64,000 nt of DNA from assembly GCA_964639245.1 (NCBI GenBank), contig CAZXCU010000002.1, positions 248,001-312,000 of the forward strand. Reading direction: 5' to 3'. Source of the stretch: SB15 sp964639245. GTDB taxonomy: Bacteria; Chloroflexota; Anaerolineae; Aggregatilineales; J027. A program made the position numbers and the translations under genes. Positions within the stretch are counted from its first letter, which is position 1; the number at the start of each line of letters is the position of its first letter. Shown piece after piece: positions 25,965 to 33,139 of this stretch. The notes under the pieces were generated by a model. The model was not told where the DNA came from, ran no database searches, and saw only the letters and a program-made list of their open reading frames with translations.

Positions 25965-26888
25965 ATGATATTTCCTGAAATTTACAATGCAAACAAAGTT
26001 GGTCAACTGTATGCTACCAATACCCAGTTGGCGGCGGATGCTGGCAAGGCGGCAGGACTTCCTCCCGCCAGCGAAGATGAAAAACGGGTGCTGCTCCTTT
26101 TGGTGGATGTACAGGTCGATTTTGTGCATGAGGATGGCACATTAAGCGTTCCCGGCGCGGTAGCAGATACCCGCCGCACGATTGAATGGCTGTACCGCCA
26201 TTTGCCTCAGGTCACACACATTGCCGCCTCATTGGACAGCCATATCCCCTTGCAGATTTTTTTCCCGACATGGTGGCAAAACGCAGAAGGACATCATCCC
26301 AACCCGTTTACTCCGATTTCGCCTGAGGATGTGCATAATGGTACATGGCAGCCCATCTATGAAAAAGCCTGGTCGCTGGATTATGTGGATAAATTACAAC
26401 AGCAAGCCCGCAAGGACTTGATGATTTGGCCTTATCACACGCTGATAGGCACTACCGGACACAGCCTGACTCCGGCGTTGTATGAGGCGATTGCGTTTCA
26501 TTCGGCGGCTCGCCAAGCCCAACCGACCTTTTTAAGCAAAGGCACGATTCCCAAAACCGAGCATTATTCGATGCTTGAGCCAGAAGTCAAAGTTCCGAAC
26601 GTCCCGATGGGGCAGCTCAATGTGGATTTTCTGGAAATGATTGCCACCCATGATTTGATTTATGTGGCGGGGCAGGCCAAAAGTCATTGTGTGCTGGAAA
26701 CCGTCAATTCGATGATGCGGTATTTTGGTGAACGGCGTGATGTCATCGCCAAAATGCGAATTTTGACGGATTGTATGTCCTCAGTGGCACACCCCGAAAT
26801 TGATTTTGACTCGATTGCCGACGAAGCCTTTGCCCGTTTTGAAAAATATGGGCTAAATCTAGTTAAGTCTACCGATGGGATTGACTAG
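25965..26888 (+). CDS. Isochorismatase-like cysteine hydrolase
   Basis: The 307-residue protein belongs to the isochorismatase/nicotinamidase superfamily: catalytic Asp in LLLVDVQVDF, a metal- or substrate-binding DSH segment (AASLDSHIP), a Lys in the LSKGTIPKTEH region, and the nucleophilic Cys in AGQAKSHCVLETV. It is longer than nicotinamidases (about 200) because of an N-terminal extension of about 45 residues and an insert around the FFPTWWQNAEGHHP stretch. The reaction is probably amide or enol-ether hydrolysis; no substrate can be assigned. It is monocistronic and ends in a strong terminator. Confidence 0.85.
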   Translation: MIFPEIYNANKVGQLYATNTQLAADAGKAAGLPPASEDEKRVLLLLVDVQVDFVHEDGTLSVPGAVADTRRTIEWLYRHLPQVTHIAASLDSHIPLQIFFPTWWQNAEGHHPNPFTPISPEDVHNGTWQPIYEKAWSLDYVDKLQQQARKDLMIWPYHTLIGTTGHSLTPALYEAIAFHSAARQAQPTFLSKGTIPKTEHYSMLEPEVKVPNVPMGQLNVDFLEMIATHDLIYVAGQAKSHCVLETVNSMMRYFGERRDVIAKMRILTDCMSSVAHPEIDFDSIADEAFARFEKYGLNLVKSTDGID

Positions 26889-26921
26889 AAAAGGGGGCGT
26901 ATGATTTTTTTACGCCCTTTT
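26889..26921. terminator. Bidirectional terminator
   Basis: GGGCGTA (26895-26901) pairs with TACGCCC (26911-26917), with AAAA before and TTTT after. It separates the hydrolase from the convergent sortase gene and can serve both strands. Confidence 0.88.
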
Positions 26922-26937
26922 CTATGGCTTTTTCCCA

Positions 26938-27447
26938 TTATCCAGCCGGTTCAGCCACCACCACCAATCGTTGAGCCGCGTTGTCTAATTGACACGTGAT
27001 CAGCGTTAGGCGAACCCCATAATCCTGGTAAGCAATTTCAATCTCATCAAGAGCGACGGTGAATTTTTGCGTAACTGTGTAAGTTTGTTCCAGTCCATCC
27101 ACCGTCACAATGATCTCATCCCCTAATGTCAACTCGTCAAGCGCAAAGAATAATCCTTCGCTGCCATCCGGCATTGTGGAATGCGCCCCCAGGAGGGTAT
27201 TTCCTTCACCGAAGAAGGCTGTGCCTTCAAAATAACCGATTTGGTTTTCCCATGGCGCATAAACCCATTGCGGTTCACCCGCAATCGTTTCTATCGGGAT
27301 ATATTTAACGCTCGAATAGAGGCCAATTTTAGGAATCGCGAGGGTCGCAACACTCCCGCGTAATTCTGTTGCAAAAGCGGAGTTCACGCGCCCAAAGCTG
27401 AAGCATACCGCGAAAAGAACGATGAGTGTGACAAGTCTCGATTTCAT
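26938..27447 (-). CDS. Sortase-family transpeptidase
   Basis: The 169-residue secreted enzyme starts with a signal peptide or anchor (about 1-26) and has the sortase triad: His89 in LLGAHST, Cys152 in the TLITCQ motif and Arg160 in AQRLVVV. Sortases join surface proteins carrying an LPxTG-like signal to cell-wall or other amines. The short length and single N-terminal segment fit class D/E or the unclassified sortases of Chloroflexota. No protein in this window ends with a recognisable LPxTG-hydrophobic-basic signal, so the substrate lies elsewhere. It is transcribed alone and divergent from the cREC gene. Confidence 0.9.
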   Translation of the reverse strand: MKSRLVTLIVLFAVCFSFGRVNSAFATELRGSVATLAIPKIGLYSSVKYIPIETIAGEPQWVYAPWENQIGYFEGTAFFGEGNTLLGAHSTMPDGSEGLFFALDELTLGDEIIVTVDGLEQTYTVTQKFTVALDEIEIAYQDYGVRLTLITCQLDNAAQRLVVVAEPAG

Positions 27448-27610
27448 GAGTGAACGCCTCTATCATACCTAGATTTATTTGTATAATAGAGAACAATGCC
27501 AGCAGGGGTAATGCGGGAGGGAGTGTATTTTTATACGTAAAAAACACGTATTCACTGAAGAAAGTAGCCCACAAATCTCCGTAGATGTACTGAGATGTTA
27601 CACAGAAAAA

Positions 27611-27637
27611 ATGCCCCTCTTATTTAAGGGGCAAAAA
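27611..27637 (-). terminator. Terminator reading on the minus strand
   Basis: TGCCCCT and AGGGGCA flank a short A/T loop (27612-27632). On the minus strand the stem is followed by TTTTTT. No established minus-strand gene ends here; the nearest is the OPRTase-like gene ending at 28076, beyond the plus-strand cREC gene. Confidence 0.65.
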
Positions 27638-27728
27638 GTGTCAGGTCAGTAATGAGGGTGGGGTTGCCTTCGCCTTTGACGCGCAGGGGGAATAGCCACC
27701 CGGCAGGGGGTCTGCCGAATAGCGACAT
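27624..27728 (-). pseudogene. Short ORF or gene remnant ending in the terminator
   Basis: On the minus strand, 34 codons (MSLFGRPPAGWLFPL..., ending GNPTLITDLTLFAP) stop exactly inside the terminator stem, as real genes in this window do. The frame stays open further upstream into the antisense of the cREC gene. It may be the 3' end of a degraded gene or a tiny protein; chance is also possible. Confidence 0.25.
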
Positions 27729-27730
27729 GA

Positions 27731-28099
27731 ATGAATATTTTAATCTTGGATGACAACCCACACCGCGTTAAATTTTTCCAGAATGGCCTCAAAGCCCATC
27801 ATCTGACCGTTTGCCGCCATGCCAGCGCCGCAATTGCTGCTTTGAAAACCACCGTGTTTGAGGTGATATTTCTTGACCATGATTTGAATGGCAAACCCAC
27901 TGACCCGGAGGATGAAAATTGTGGCAGTGAAGTGGCTCGTTTTATTGCCGAACAGGAAATCGCTTGCCCCTGCATCATTGTGCATACAGAAAACAGGGAA
28001 GGCAGAGAATCAATGGAAGCGATTTTGCCCGCTTGCGAAGCGATTCCGTACAGCAAACTCAAAAAAATAGGTTTGTCAAAAGTGATTCAGGTGGGCTAA
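27731..28099 (+). CDS. cREC-type receiver-domain protein
   Basis: The 122-residue single-domain protein begins MNILILDDNPHRVKFF with the acidic pair Asp7-Asp8 of receiver domains and has LDHDLNG (Asp49-His50-Asp51) where the phospho-acceptor strand ends. The His next to the Asp, and the early Arg, fit the cyclic-phosphate-processing receiver (cREC) group better than classical phospho-receivers; this group is linked to nucleotide-derived signals and stress or conflict genes. The usual Lys at the end of strand five appears as YSKLKK. It has no output domain. A CGGCAG/CTGCCG hairpin lies just upstream, and its last 24 bases overlap the convergent gene. Confidence 0.7.
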   Translation: MNILILDDNPHRVKFFQNGLKAHHLTVCRHASAAIAALKTTVFEVIFLDHDLNGKPTDPEDENCGSEVARFIAEQEIACPCIIVHTENREGRESMEAILPACEAIPYSKLKKIGLSKVIQVG

Positions 28100-28660
28100 C
28101 CACTGGGATACATTCTGCCGTAAATGCAGTGAGATAGTTTTTAGGGCTTGTACGTCGGCGGCAAAATCAAACAGCGTATGAACACGGATACCATCTTTTT
28201 CTAATGCCTGTACGCCATGCGTTCCCAGCGTAAAAATGCACAGCACATCGTGAATATGCAATCCTACTTGGCGGGCAGGTTGCAAAATGGCCTGTGCATC
28301 CTTCGCCTCGGTCAGCACATCGGTTAAAAGTGTGGTCGGGTGTCCCACATCATACGCACCCTCAATCACATACGCATTGGTGATTTTTTGCGCTTCGCCA
28401 TAAGGATAGGTCAAAGGGATATTCGACTCGACTGCCAGAATCGCGCCCAGGGGAATGGTTGCACGGGAAGCCAGCAGTCGGTCACAACCCGTTTGGAGTA
28501 AAAGCGGCGCGAGCGCTTGGGCGGTTGCCTGAATCATGGCGGGATAGGAAGGCAGCAGCAAAAAATTGGTTTTGACAGGCCAGAATGTCCCGTCCGGTTG
28601 CTGAAACCGTCCGAACTGCACAATCCCAACCTTGAGATAGTCTTGCAGCAAATTATTCAT
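28076..28660 (-). CDS. Degenerate orotate-phosphoribosyltransferase-like protein
   Basis: The 194-residue protein follows the PyrE layout: VGIVQFGRF near the start, a central sheet, an IEGAYDVGHPTTLLTDVLTEA segment where the PRPP-binding VLLVDDVITTG loop should be, and a C-terminal strand/helix (GIRVHTLFDFAADV). The acidic DD and the TG of the PRPP loop are missing and the RKxxKxHG hood reads YPYGEAQK. It may be a nucleotide-binding relic or a regulator. It overlaps the upstream OMP-decarboxylase-like gene by eight bases and the convergent cREC gene by 24. Genuine pyrE would be elsewhere. Confidence 0.65.
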   Translation of the reverse strand: MNNLLQDYLKVGIVQFGRFQQPDGTFWPVKTNFLLLPSYPAMIQATAQALAPLLLQTGCDRLLASRATIPLGAILAVESNIPLTYPYGEAQKITNAYVIEGAYDVGHPTTLLTDVLTEAKDAQAILQPARQVGLHIHDVLCIFTLGTHGVQALEKDGIRVHTLFDFAADVQALKTISLHLRQNVSQWLAHLNHF

Positions 28661-29255
28661 GGCTCAGTTTTCTATAGTGTTCAGCCGCTCGGCGCACTTT
28701 TTCCGCAAAATTCAACATCGCAGAGGCGTAGATAATTTCGTCAGTGACCCATCGAACTTTATTAGCGCCCAATGTAAAACCATTCGCGTCATAAGTGCCA
28801 AGATTGACCTCACCCCCCTGCCCCCTCTCCGTGAACAGAGAGGGGATGAAAGCGCCATGCTGCGGCGCTTGAAGATAAGCGGAAATGATTGTCCTATCTT
28901 CTGTTGCCAGCGTGACCGCATCCACCGCGAAGGCTTCTTCAAACGCCGCCCGGACGTATCCCGCCGTGACAAAGGGTGCATGTAAAATTTTCGGAATATC
29001 CAGCGGCACAATCGGGATGGTACGCTCCAAGGCCCGTGCGCCGGCTGCCCCCAACGCCAGATAACTGGCAAGGTCAAACACATAGGCACAGGCTAAATCG
29101 GCGGTATTTTCGATGATGGCGCGTCCGAACGGCAAAAACGGATCATCATAGCGCATAATCGGCGCGGGCATGTCCAAAACACGCGGCGCTAACCCGATAG
29201 CGAGTTTGGAGTGATTTTTCTGTTGGGCGTGCAGCCATTTTTCGCTAAAGTTCAT
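28653..29255 (-). CDS. Degenerate OMP-decarboxylase-like protein
   Basis: From the ATG at 29255 (MNFSEKWLHAQQKNHSKLAIGL, coupled by ATGA to the cinA stop) the 200-residue protein matches the start of type-2 PyrF enzymes: FGRAIIENTADLACAYVFDLASYLALGAAG. The catalytic DxKxxD motif, usually DAKRGD, reads VPLDIPKILHA, so the final Asp is lost. It is about 70 residues shorter than normal. A 40-base hairpin repeat lies in frame in it and encodes PSLFTERGQGGE. With the OPRTase-like gene it forms a paralogous, apparently inactive pair for the last two steps of UMP synthesis. Confidence 0.65.
   Translation of the reverse strand: MNFSEKWLHAQQKNHSKLAIGLAPRVLDMPAPIMRYDDPFLPFGRAIIENTADLACAYVFDLASYLALGAAGARALERTIPIVPLDIPKILHAPFVTAGYVRAAFEEAFAVDAVTLATEDRTIISAYLQAPQHGAFIPSLFTERGQGGEVNLGTYDANGFTLGANKVRWVTDEIIYASAMLNFAEKVRRAAEHYRKLSHE
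28807..28847. repeat. Dispersed hairpin repeat inside a coding region (copy 3)
   Basis: CCCCTCTC (28822-28829) pairs with GAGAGGGG (28838-28845), preceded by CCTCACCCCCCTG. This is the same arm-hairpin-arm pattern as the intergenic copies at 15106 and 42288, but it lies within the OMP-decarboxylase-like gene and keeps its frame open. Confidence 0.65.
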
Positions 29256-30442
29256 GATTGTTTTGCCAGATAGTGCCAGAGCAAGCCTAAGCCCCAATTG
29301 CCCGCCCATTTTGCTACCTCGTTCGGGTCACTGCCCAGATGAATCGTGCGGGCGCGGATTTTTTCGGGGGTCGCCAGTGCAATTGCGCCATGTTCGCCTT
29401 CGTGGATAATCGCCAGCGCTAGCGGAACATTGTGTTTTTCCAGCGCATATTCCACACAGCGGGTCGCCAGTTCATCCAATTTTGTTTCGGTGCTGCCTAA
29501 GGTATCCCTCAGTTTTGCCACGTCTTGATAGTCGTCAATGGCTTTGATGTTGCTGCCAATGGTGACCCCGGCGCTTTGTAACCGGCGCATCACCGCGCCA
29601 AATGTGCCGGTTTCGGCAATCGCCAGTTGGAAATTTTTTTGCTGGAGCGCGTTGAGTACCGCATTTTCAACTTTATCGCTATTTGTGCCATAAATGTAAT
29701 CCCCGACCCGTTCGCGCACCTGTTTTTCAATTCCGGCAATCATCGCGTCGGCTTCGGCTTCGGAATCGGCGCGGGCGGTGATGCGAATATCGGTTTGTCC
29801 GGTATGCGCGGCAAGCCCTACCGTGGGATTAGACAGTTTCATCAGGTCAGGAATCTGGTTATCAATCGCGCTTTCGCCAATTCCGGCTGTTTTGAGTACC
29901 AGCGCTTTAATGATGCGTGGAAGGCCAATTTTCTTTTGCAGGTAGGGAACCACGCTGTTCTGCATCAGATATTTCATTTCGCTGGGTACCCCCGGTAGGC
30001 TGATGATGATGCCCTGTTCAGCCTCAATAATGAAACACGGGGCAGTCCCTACCGGATTTTCTATGATGATTGCATCGGCGGGAATCATGGCCTGTTGGCG
30101 GTTGTTTTCGGTCATGACCGCGCCAAATCCGCGAAACCGTGCCGCAATCATCTCCAGAAGGTGTTGATGAAACACCAATTCTCGATTTGTGGCAGCCGCA
30201 GCCGCATCGCGGGTCATGTCGTCTACGGTGGGGCCGAGTCCCCCGGTGGTGATGATAATATCGCTGCGTTCCAGCCCCAGTTTAAGGACATGGGTAATGC
30301 GTTCTAGGTTGTCGCCTACCGACCCCATATAAAAGACATTCACCCCGATATCGCGCAGGGTACGGGCAATATAGGTGGAGTTGGTATCATTAATTTCACC
30401 GAGCAAAATTTCTGTGCCGATGCTCACAATTTCCGCGTTCAT
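29252..30442 (-). CDS. cinA: CinA-family protein with altered C-terminal domain
   Basis: The ATG at 30442 (MNAEIVSIGTEILLGE) is preferred to one at 30484 because AAGG lies upstream at normal distance. The 396-residue protein has the N-terminal MoCF-like COG1058 domain (about 1-165, with TTGGLGPTVDDMTRDA), a linker domain (about 175-240) and a C-terminal region where NMN deamidases have AESCTGG. Here that motif reads AIAETGTFGAV, so the catalytic Ser/Thr-Gly-Gly site is not recognisable and deamidase activity is doubtful. The N-terminal ADP-ribose pyrophosphatase-like part looks intact. It heads the operon with the PyrF-like and PyrE-like genes. Confidence 0.85.
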   Translation of the reverse strand: MNAEIVSIGTEILLGEINDTNSTYIARTLRDIGVNVFYMGSVGDNLERITHVLKLGLERSDIIITTGGLGPTVDDMTRDAAAAATNRELVFHQHLLEMIAARFRGFGAVMTENNRQQAMIPADAIIIENPVGTAPCFIIEAEQGIIISLPGVPSEMKYLMQNSVVPYLQKKIGLPRIIKALVLKTAGIGESAIDNQIPDLMKLSNPTVGLAAHTGQTDIRITARADSEAEADAMIAGIEKQVRERVGDYIYGTNSDKVENAVLNALQQKNFQLAIAETGTFGAVMRRLQSAGVTIGSNIKAIDDYQDVAKLRDTLGSTETKLDELATRCVEYALEKHNVPLALAIIHEGEHGAIALATPEKIRARTIHLGSDPNEVAKWAGNWGLGLLWHYLAKQS

Positions 30443-30719
30443 GAATGGTGTACCTTTAGAGAAGTGTGATGGGTGGTTCGTCATTAGTTTTGATGGATTT
30501 GGTGCGCTGCAATGGCCTTAAGCCCCCTGAAAAACTCCTAATAACTAAGCACCAAAACTAAAAACGACCCCTTCCACATTATGCCTGTCAGGTGCGGAAT
30601 TGTCCAATCAGAATTTTATGGGGAAGGCGTGCAGGGTGCGTCAGGCAATTTGACGCTGGATGTAATATAGTGAGCGTGAACACAGTCCAATGAATAAACA
30701 AACATAGGCGGAGAGTCTC

Positions 30720-31832
30720 ATGAAATTGAAAGTTCTATCAGCGATTCTGCTGATTATAATGCTGGTATCCGTGGTGGGGGTGCAGGGGCAGGAAGTCCGT
30801 CCGGCAGCCTATAAACTCGATACCAATAAAATTAGCCATCTCTACCAGAACTGGAATAATTGTGGCCCGGCCACCCTGACGATGGGCTTGTCCTATTACG
30901 GGTATCCGGCGGGAGCGCGGGAGTCGCAGGAAATCGCGCAGGACTTCCTCAAACCGGATATTGAAGACCAGAATGTGTCGCCGTGGCAGTTGGAAAAGTA
31001 CGTCAATGAACAAATCGGCATATCCTATAATATCCGGGCGCTCGTGCGGCGCGGTGGCGATCTGGAACTTATCAAAATGCTGCTGGCGAATGATTTTCCG
31101 GTGATTATTGAGGAAGGCTACGAACCAGAAGCCGATTTGGGCTGGATGGGACATTATCTGCTGCTGGTCGGTTACGATGACAATGAGCAGAATTTTTACA
31201 CCTTCGACAGTTATCTGGGGTATGGCGGGGATGCGAACGGCGCTCCGATTGGGCTGGCAAAAAATTATGCCTACATCCAGACCTACTGGCGGCATTTCAA
31301 TAATACGTTCATCGTCTTGTATGCGCCGGAACGTGAAGTCGAACTCCAAACGCTGCTTGGTGAACTCTGGGATGAAAAAGTCGGGTGGCAGCGTGCCAAA
31401 GAGGTTGCCAGTGTTGAAGCTGCCGCCAATCCGAATGATCATTGGGCGTGGTTTAATCTAGGTGAGGCCATGACCTATCTAGGCGAATATCAGCCTGCGA
31501 CAATTGCTTTTCAAACAGCCTTGAACAGTGGCAAAATGCCATTCCGCACCCTGTGGTATATGCACGGCGCGTTTGAAGCCTTTTACCAGACAGGCCAATT
31601 CAACACGGTCTTAAAATTGGCGGAACAGTTACAAGCGGTTACACCATACATCGAAGAAGCCAACTATTATCGTGGGTTGGTGTATGCTGCACAGGGGAAC
31701 ACCGACCAGGCCATTTATCGACTGAATCTGGTGTTGGACTTTAACCCGAATTTCACATGGGCTGCTGACGTGAAAGCGCAAATTGAAGCAGGGGCATTTG
31801 TTGGGCCGGTGCAAACCGACTCGGCAGGGTAA
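30720..31832 (+). CDS. Secreted C39-like peptidase with TPR repeats
   Basis: The 370-residue protein has a signal peptide (about 1-23), a C39-type papain-fold domain with Cys48 in NNCGPATLTM, His145 in GHYLLLVGYD and a downstream FDSYLG Asp, then tetratricopeptide-like helices (about 235-355: NDHWAWFNLGEAMTYLGEYQPA, EANYYRGLVYAAQGNTDQAI). It matches the Peptidase_C39_2 group found outside bacteriocin transporters. It probably acts on peptides at the cell surface, with the TPR part binding partners. It is a single-gene unit with a 235-base region upstream and a hairpin downstream. Confidence 0.85.
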   Translation: MKLKVLSAILLIIMLVSVVGVQGQEVRPAAYKLDTNKISHLYQNWNNCGPATLTMGLSYYGYPAGARESQEIAQDFLKPDIEDQNVSPWQLEKYVNEQIGISYNIRALVRRGGDLELIKMLLANDFPVIIEEGYEPEADLGWMGHYLLLVGYDDNEQNFYTFDSYLGYGGDANGAPIGLAKNYAYIQTYWRHFNNTFIVLYAPEREVELQTLLGELWDEKVGWQRAKEVASVEAAANPNDHWAWFNLGEAMTYLGEYQPATIAFQTALNSGKMPFRTLWYMHGAFEAFYQTGQFNTVLKLAEQLQAVTPYIEEANYYRGLVYAAQGNTDQAIYRLNLVLDFNPNFTWAADVKAQIEAGAFVGPVQTDSAG

Positions 31833-31881
31833 GCGTATTTTTGGGGCGGGTTGAAAACACTTCTTTATGCCCGCCCACGCT
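31832..31881. terminator. Long-stem bidirectional hairpin
   Basis: AGCGT...GGGCGGG (31832-31850) can pair with CCCGCCCACGCT (31870-31881) around a 19-base loop. It lies between the convergent C39 peptidase and DUF4058 genes. A short T-run sits inside the left arm rather than after the stem, so strength is uncertain. Confidence 0.5.
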
Positions 31882-31888
31882 GATAATA

Positions 31889-33139
31889 TCATCTTAAGTT
31901 TTGAATTTTGTCAAAAACTGCTGGTATCCCCTGTGCCTTAAGAAGTGCTGCTAGTTCCTTGTTCAGTTGATTCATTGCATCCATCTGACCGGAAGTGATA
32001 CGCAAAGTTTGAATAGGGGTGTCACTGTTGTCAATTTGACGGATGATGAGACACGCATCCACGAGACTGTTTTCTTTGGGAAGGATGCCAAACCAATAGC
32101 TGTTCTGTTGAGAATCAAAGAAAGGAGCAGTTTGGGTAGGTGTGATGTCAGGATGCACGAATCCCTCTGCCTGTAAGAGACTCAAAGAAACCTCATACAG
32201 CGAAACAATACTATCCAGCGAGACTCCGCGCTGGTGAGCATCCAAAATGGCTAAACGGCGATTCACAAGGCGCTGCTGGTCACGCGGGCTAAAAGTTTTC
32301 AGCCATGCGGTGTCAAGCGGCGATTGATAATTTACATACAAGCCCCACCGTTCTTCTTCATAAATTTCTGCGTGAACACTATCAAAATTAACCGTGACAC
32401 TCTCTTCATTCATCAGTGGAATTTTGACGGTGGGAATCGAGTCATCTACACCAAAACCATAGACATTGACCAAAACTTCTTGGTTGGGTTGCGCGTGATT
32501 CAGGACAATCGTATAAGGGTATGCGCCATTTTCTTGCGGATAACTCGGTAGTTCCATCACTTTTTCCACCGGCGATTGAAAGTCATGAAGATAATCAATT
32601 TCAACAAGGGAAGTGCCGCTTTTGAGTGCTAACCCCCGATTGCGTAAATAGATGGGATACCCCGCGCTGCCCGCCATATTATCAGGGGAAAGAACTTCAA
32701 TGCGTGTAACAGGTTCACCTAACAAACTATGGCTTCTGGTTTCGACATCTCGGATAACAATGGCGGGCATCATTTTTTCTAAGATGTTGTAATCCACAAT
32801 GGCTGACCATGTGGGACTTGATTCTTGTGCAGGTAGAGTGACCGCACGGGGACGGATGGGGTCAGCAAACCCTCGATAAATGGACACATCGGGAATAGGG
32901 CGCAGGGGTTTTTGCGGTCTTCCCTGTTGTTCGGGCAAATCGCCAAAGCGAATTTGGAGCGATTGTTCCGCGTGGGCGACATAGCGCTCCGGTAAAATTT
33001 TGTTAAGAGTACTGCGTAGGTGGGCTATCTGGGCAGCATGAAACGAAGGCCAGACTGAATCCTCTCCCGGTTCAAAAAGATGTTTCATCAGGAGAGGGTT
33101 AAGCCCTTGAAATTGATTTTTCCATGTACGCAGCGACAT
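31889..33139 (-). CDS. DUF4058 family protein
   Basis: The 416-residue soluble protein begins with the DUF4058 pattern: LNPLLMKHLFEPGEDSVWPSFHAAQIAHLRSTL, NKILPERYVAHAEQSLQIR, then a restriction-endonuclease-like core (TRIEVLSPDNMAG, LVEIDYLH) similar to the Uma2/DUF820 fold. The family is known from cyanobacteria and Chloroflexota; no function is established, but a nuclease-like core (Glu in IEVLSP, Glu-x-Asp in VEIDYL) is visible. Its ATG directly follows the stop of the upstream gene, so the two are translated together. Confidence 0.8.
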   Translation of the reverse strand: MSLRTWKNQFQGLNPLLMKHLFEPGEDSVWPSFHAAQIAHLRSTLNKILPERYVAHAEQSLQIRFGDLPEQQGRPQKPLRPIPDVSIYRGFADPIRPRAVTLPAQESSPTWSAIVDYNILEKMMPAIVIRDVETRSHSLLGEPVTRIEVLSPDNMAGSAGYPIYLRNRGLALKSGTSLVEIDYLHDFQSPVEKVMELPSYPQENGAYPYTIVLNHAQPNQEVLVNVYGFGVDDSIPTVKIPLMNEESVTVNFDSVHAEIYEEERWGLYVNYQSPLDTAWLKTFSPRDQQRLVNRRLAILDAHQRGVSLDSIVSLYEVSLSLLQAEGFVHPDITPTQTAPFFDSQQNSYWFGILPKENSLVDACLIIRQIDNSDTPIQTLRITSGQMDAMNQLNKELAALLKAQGIPAVFDKIQNLR

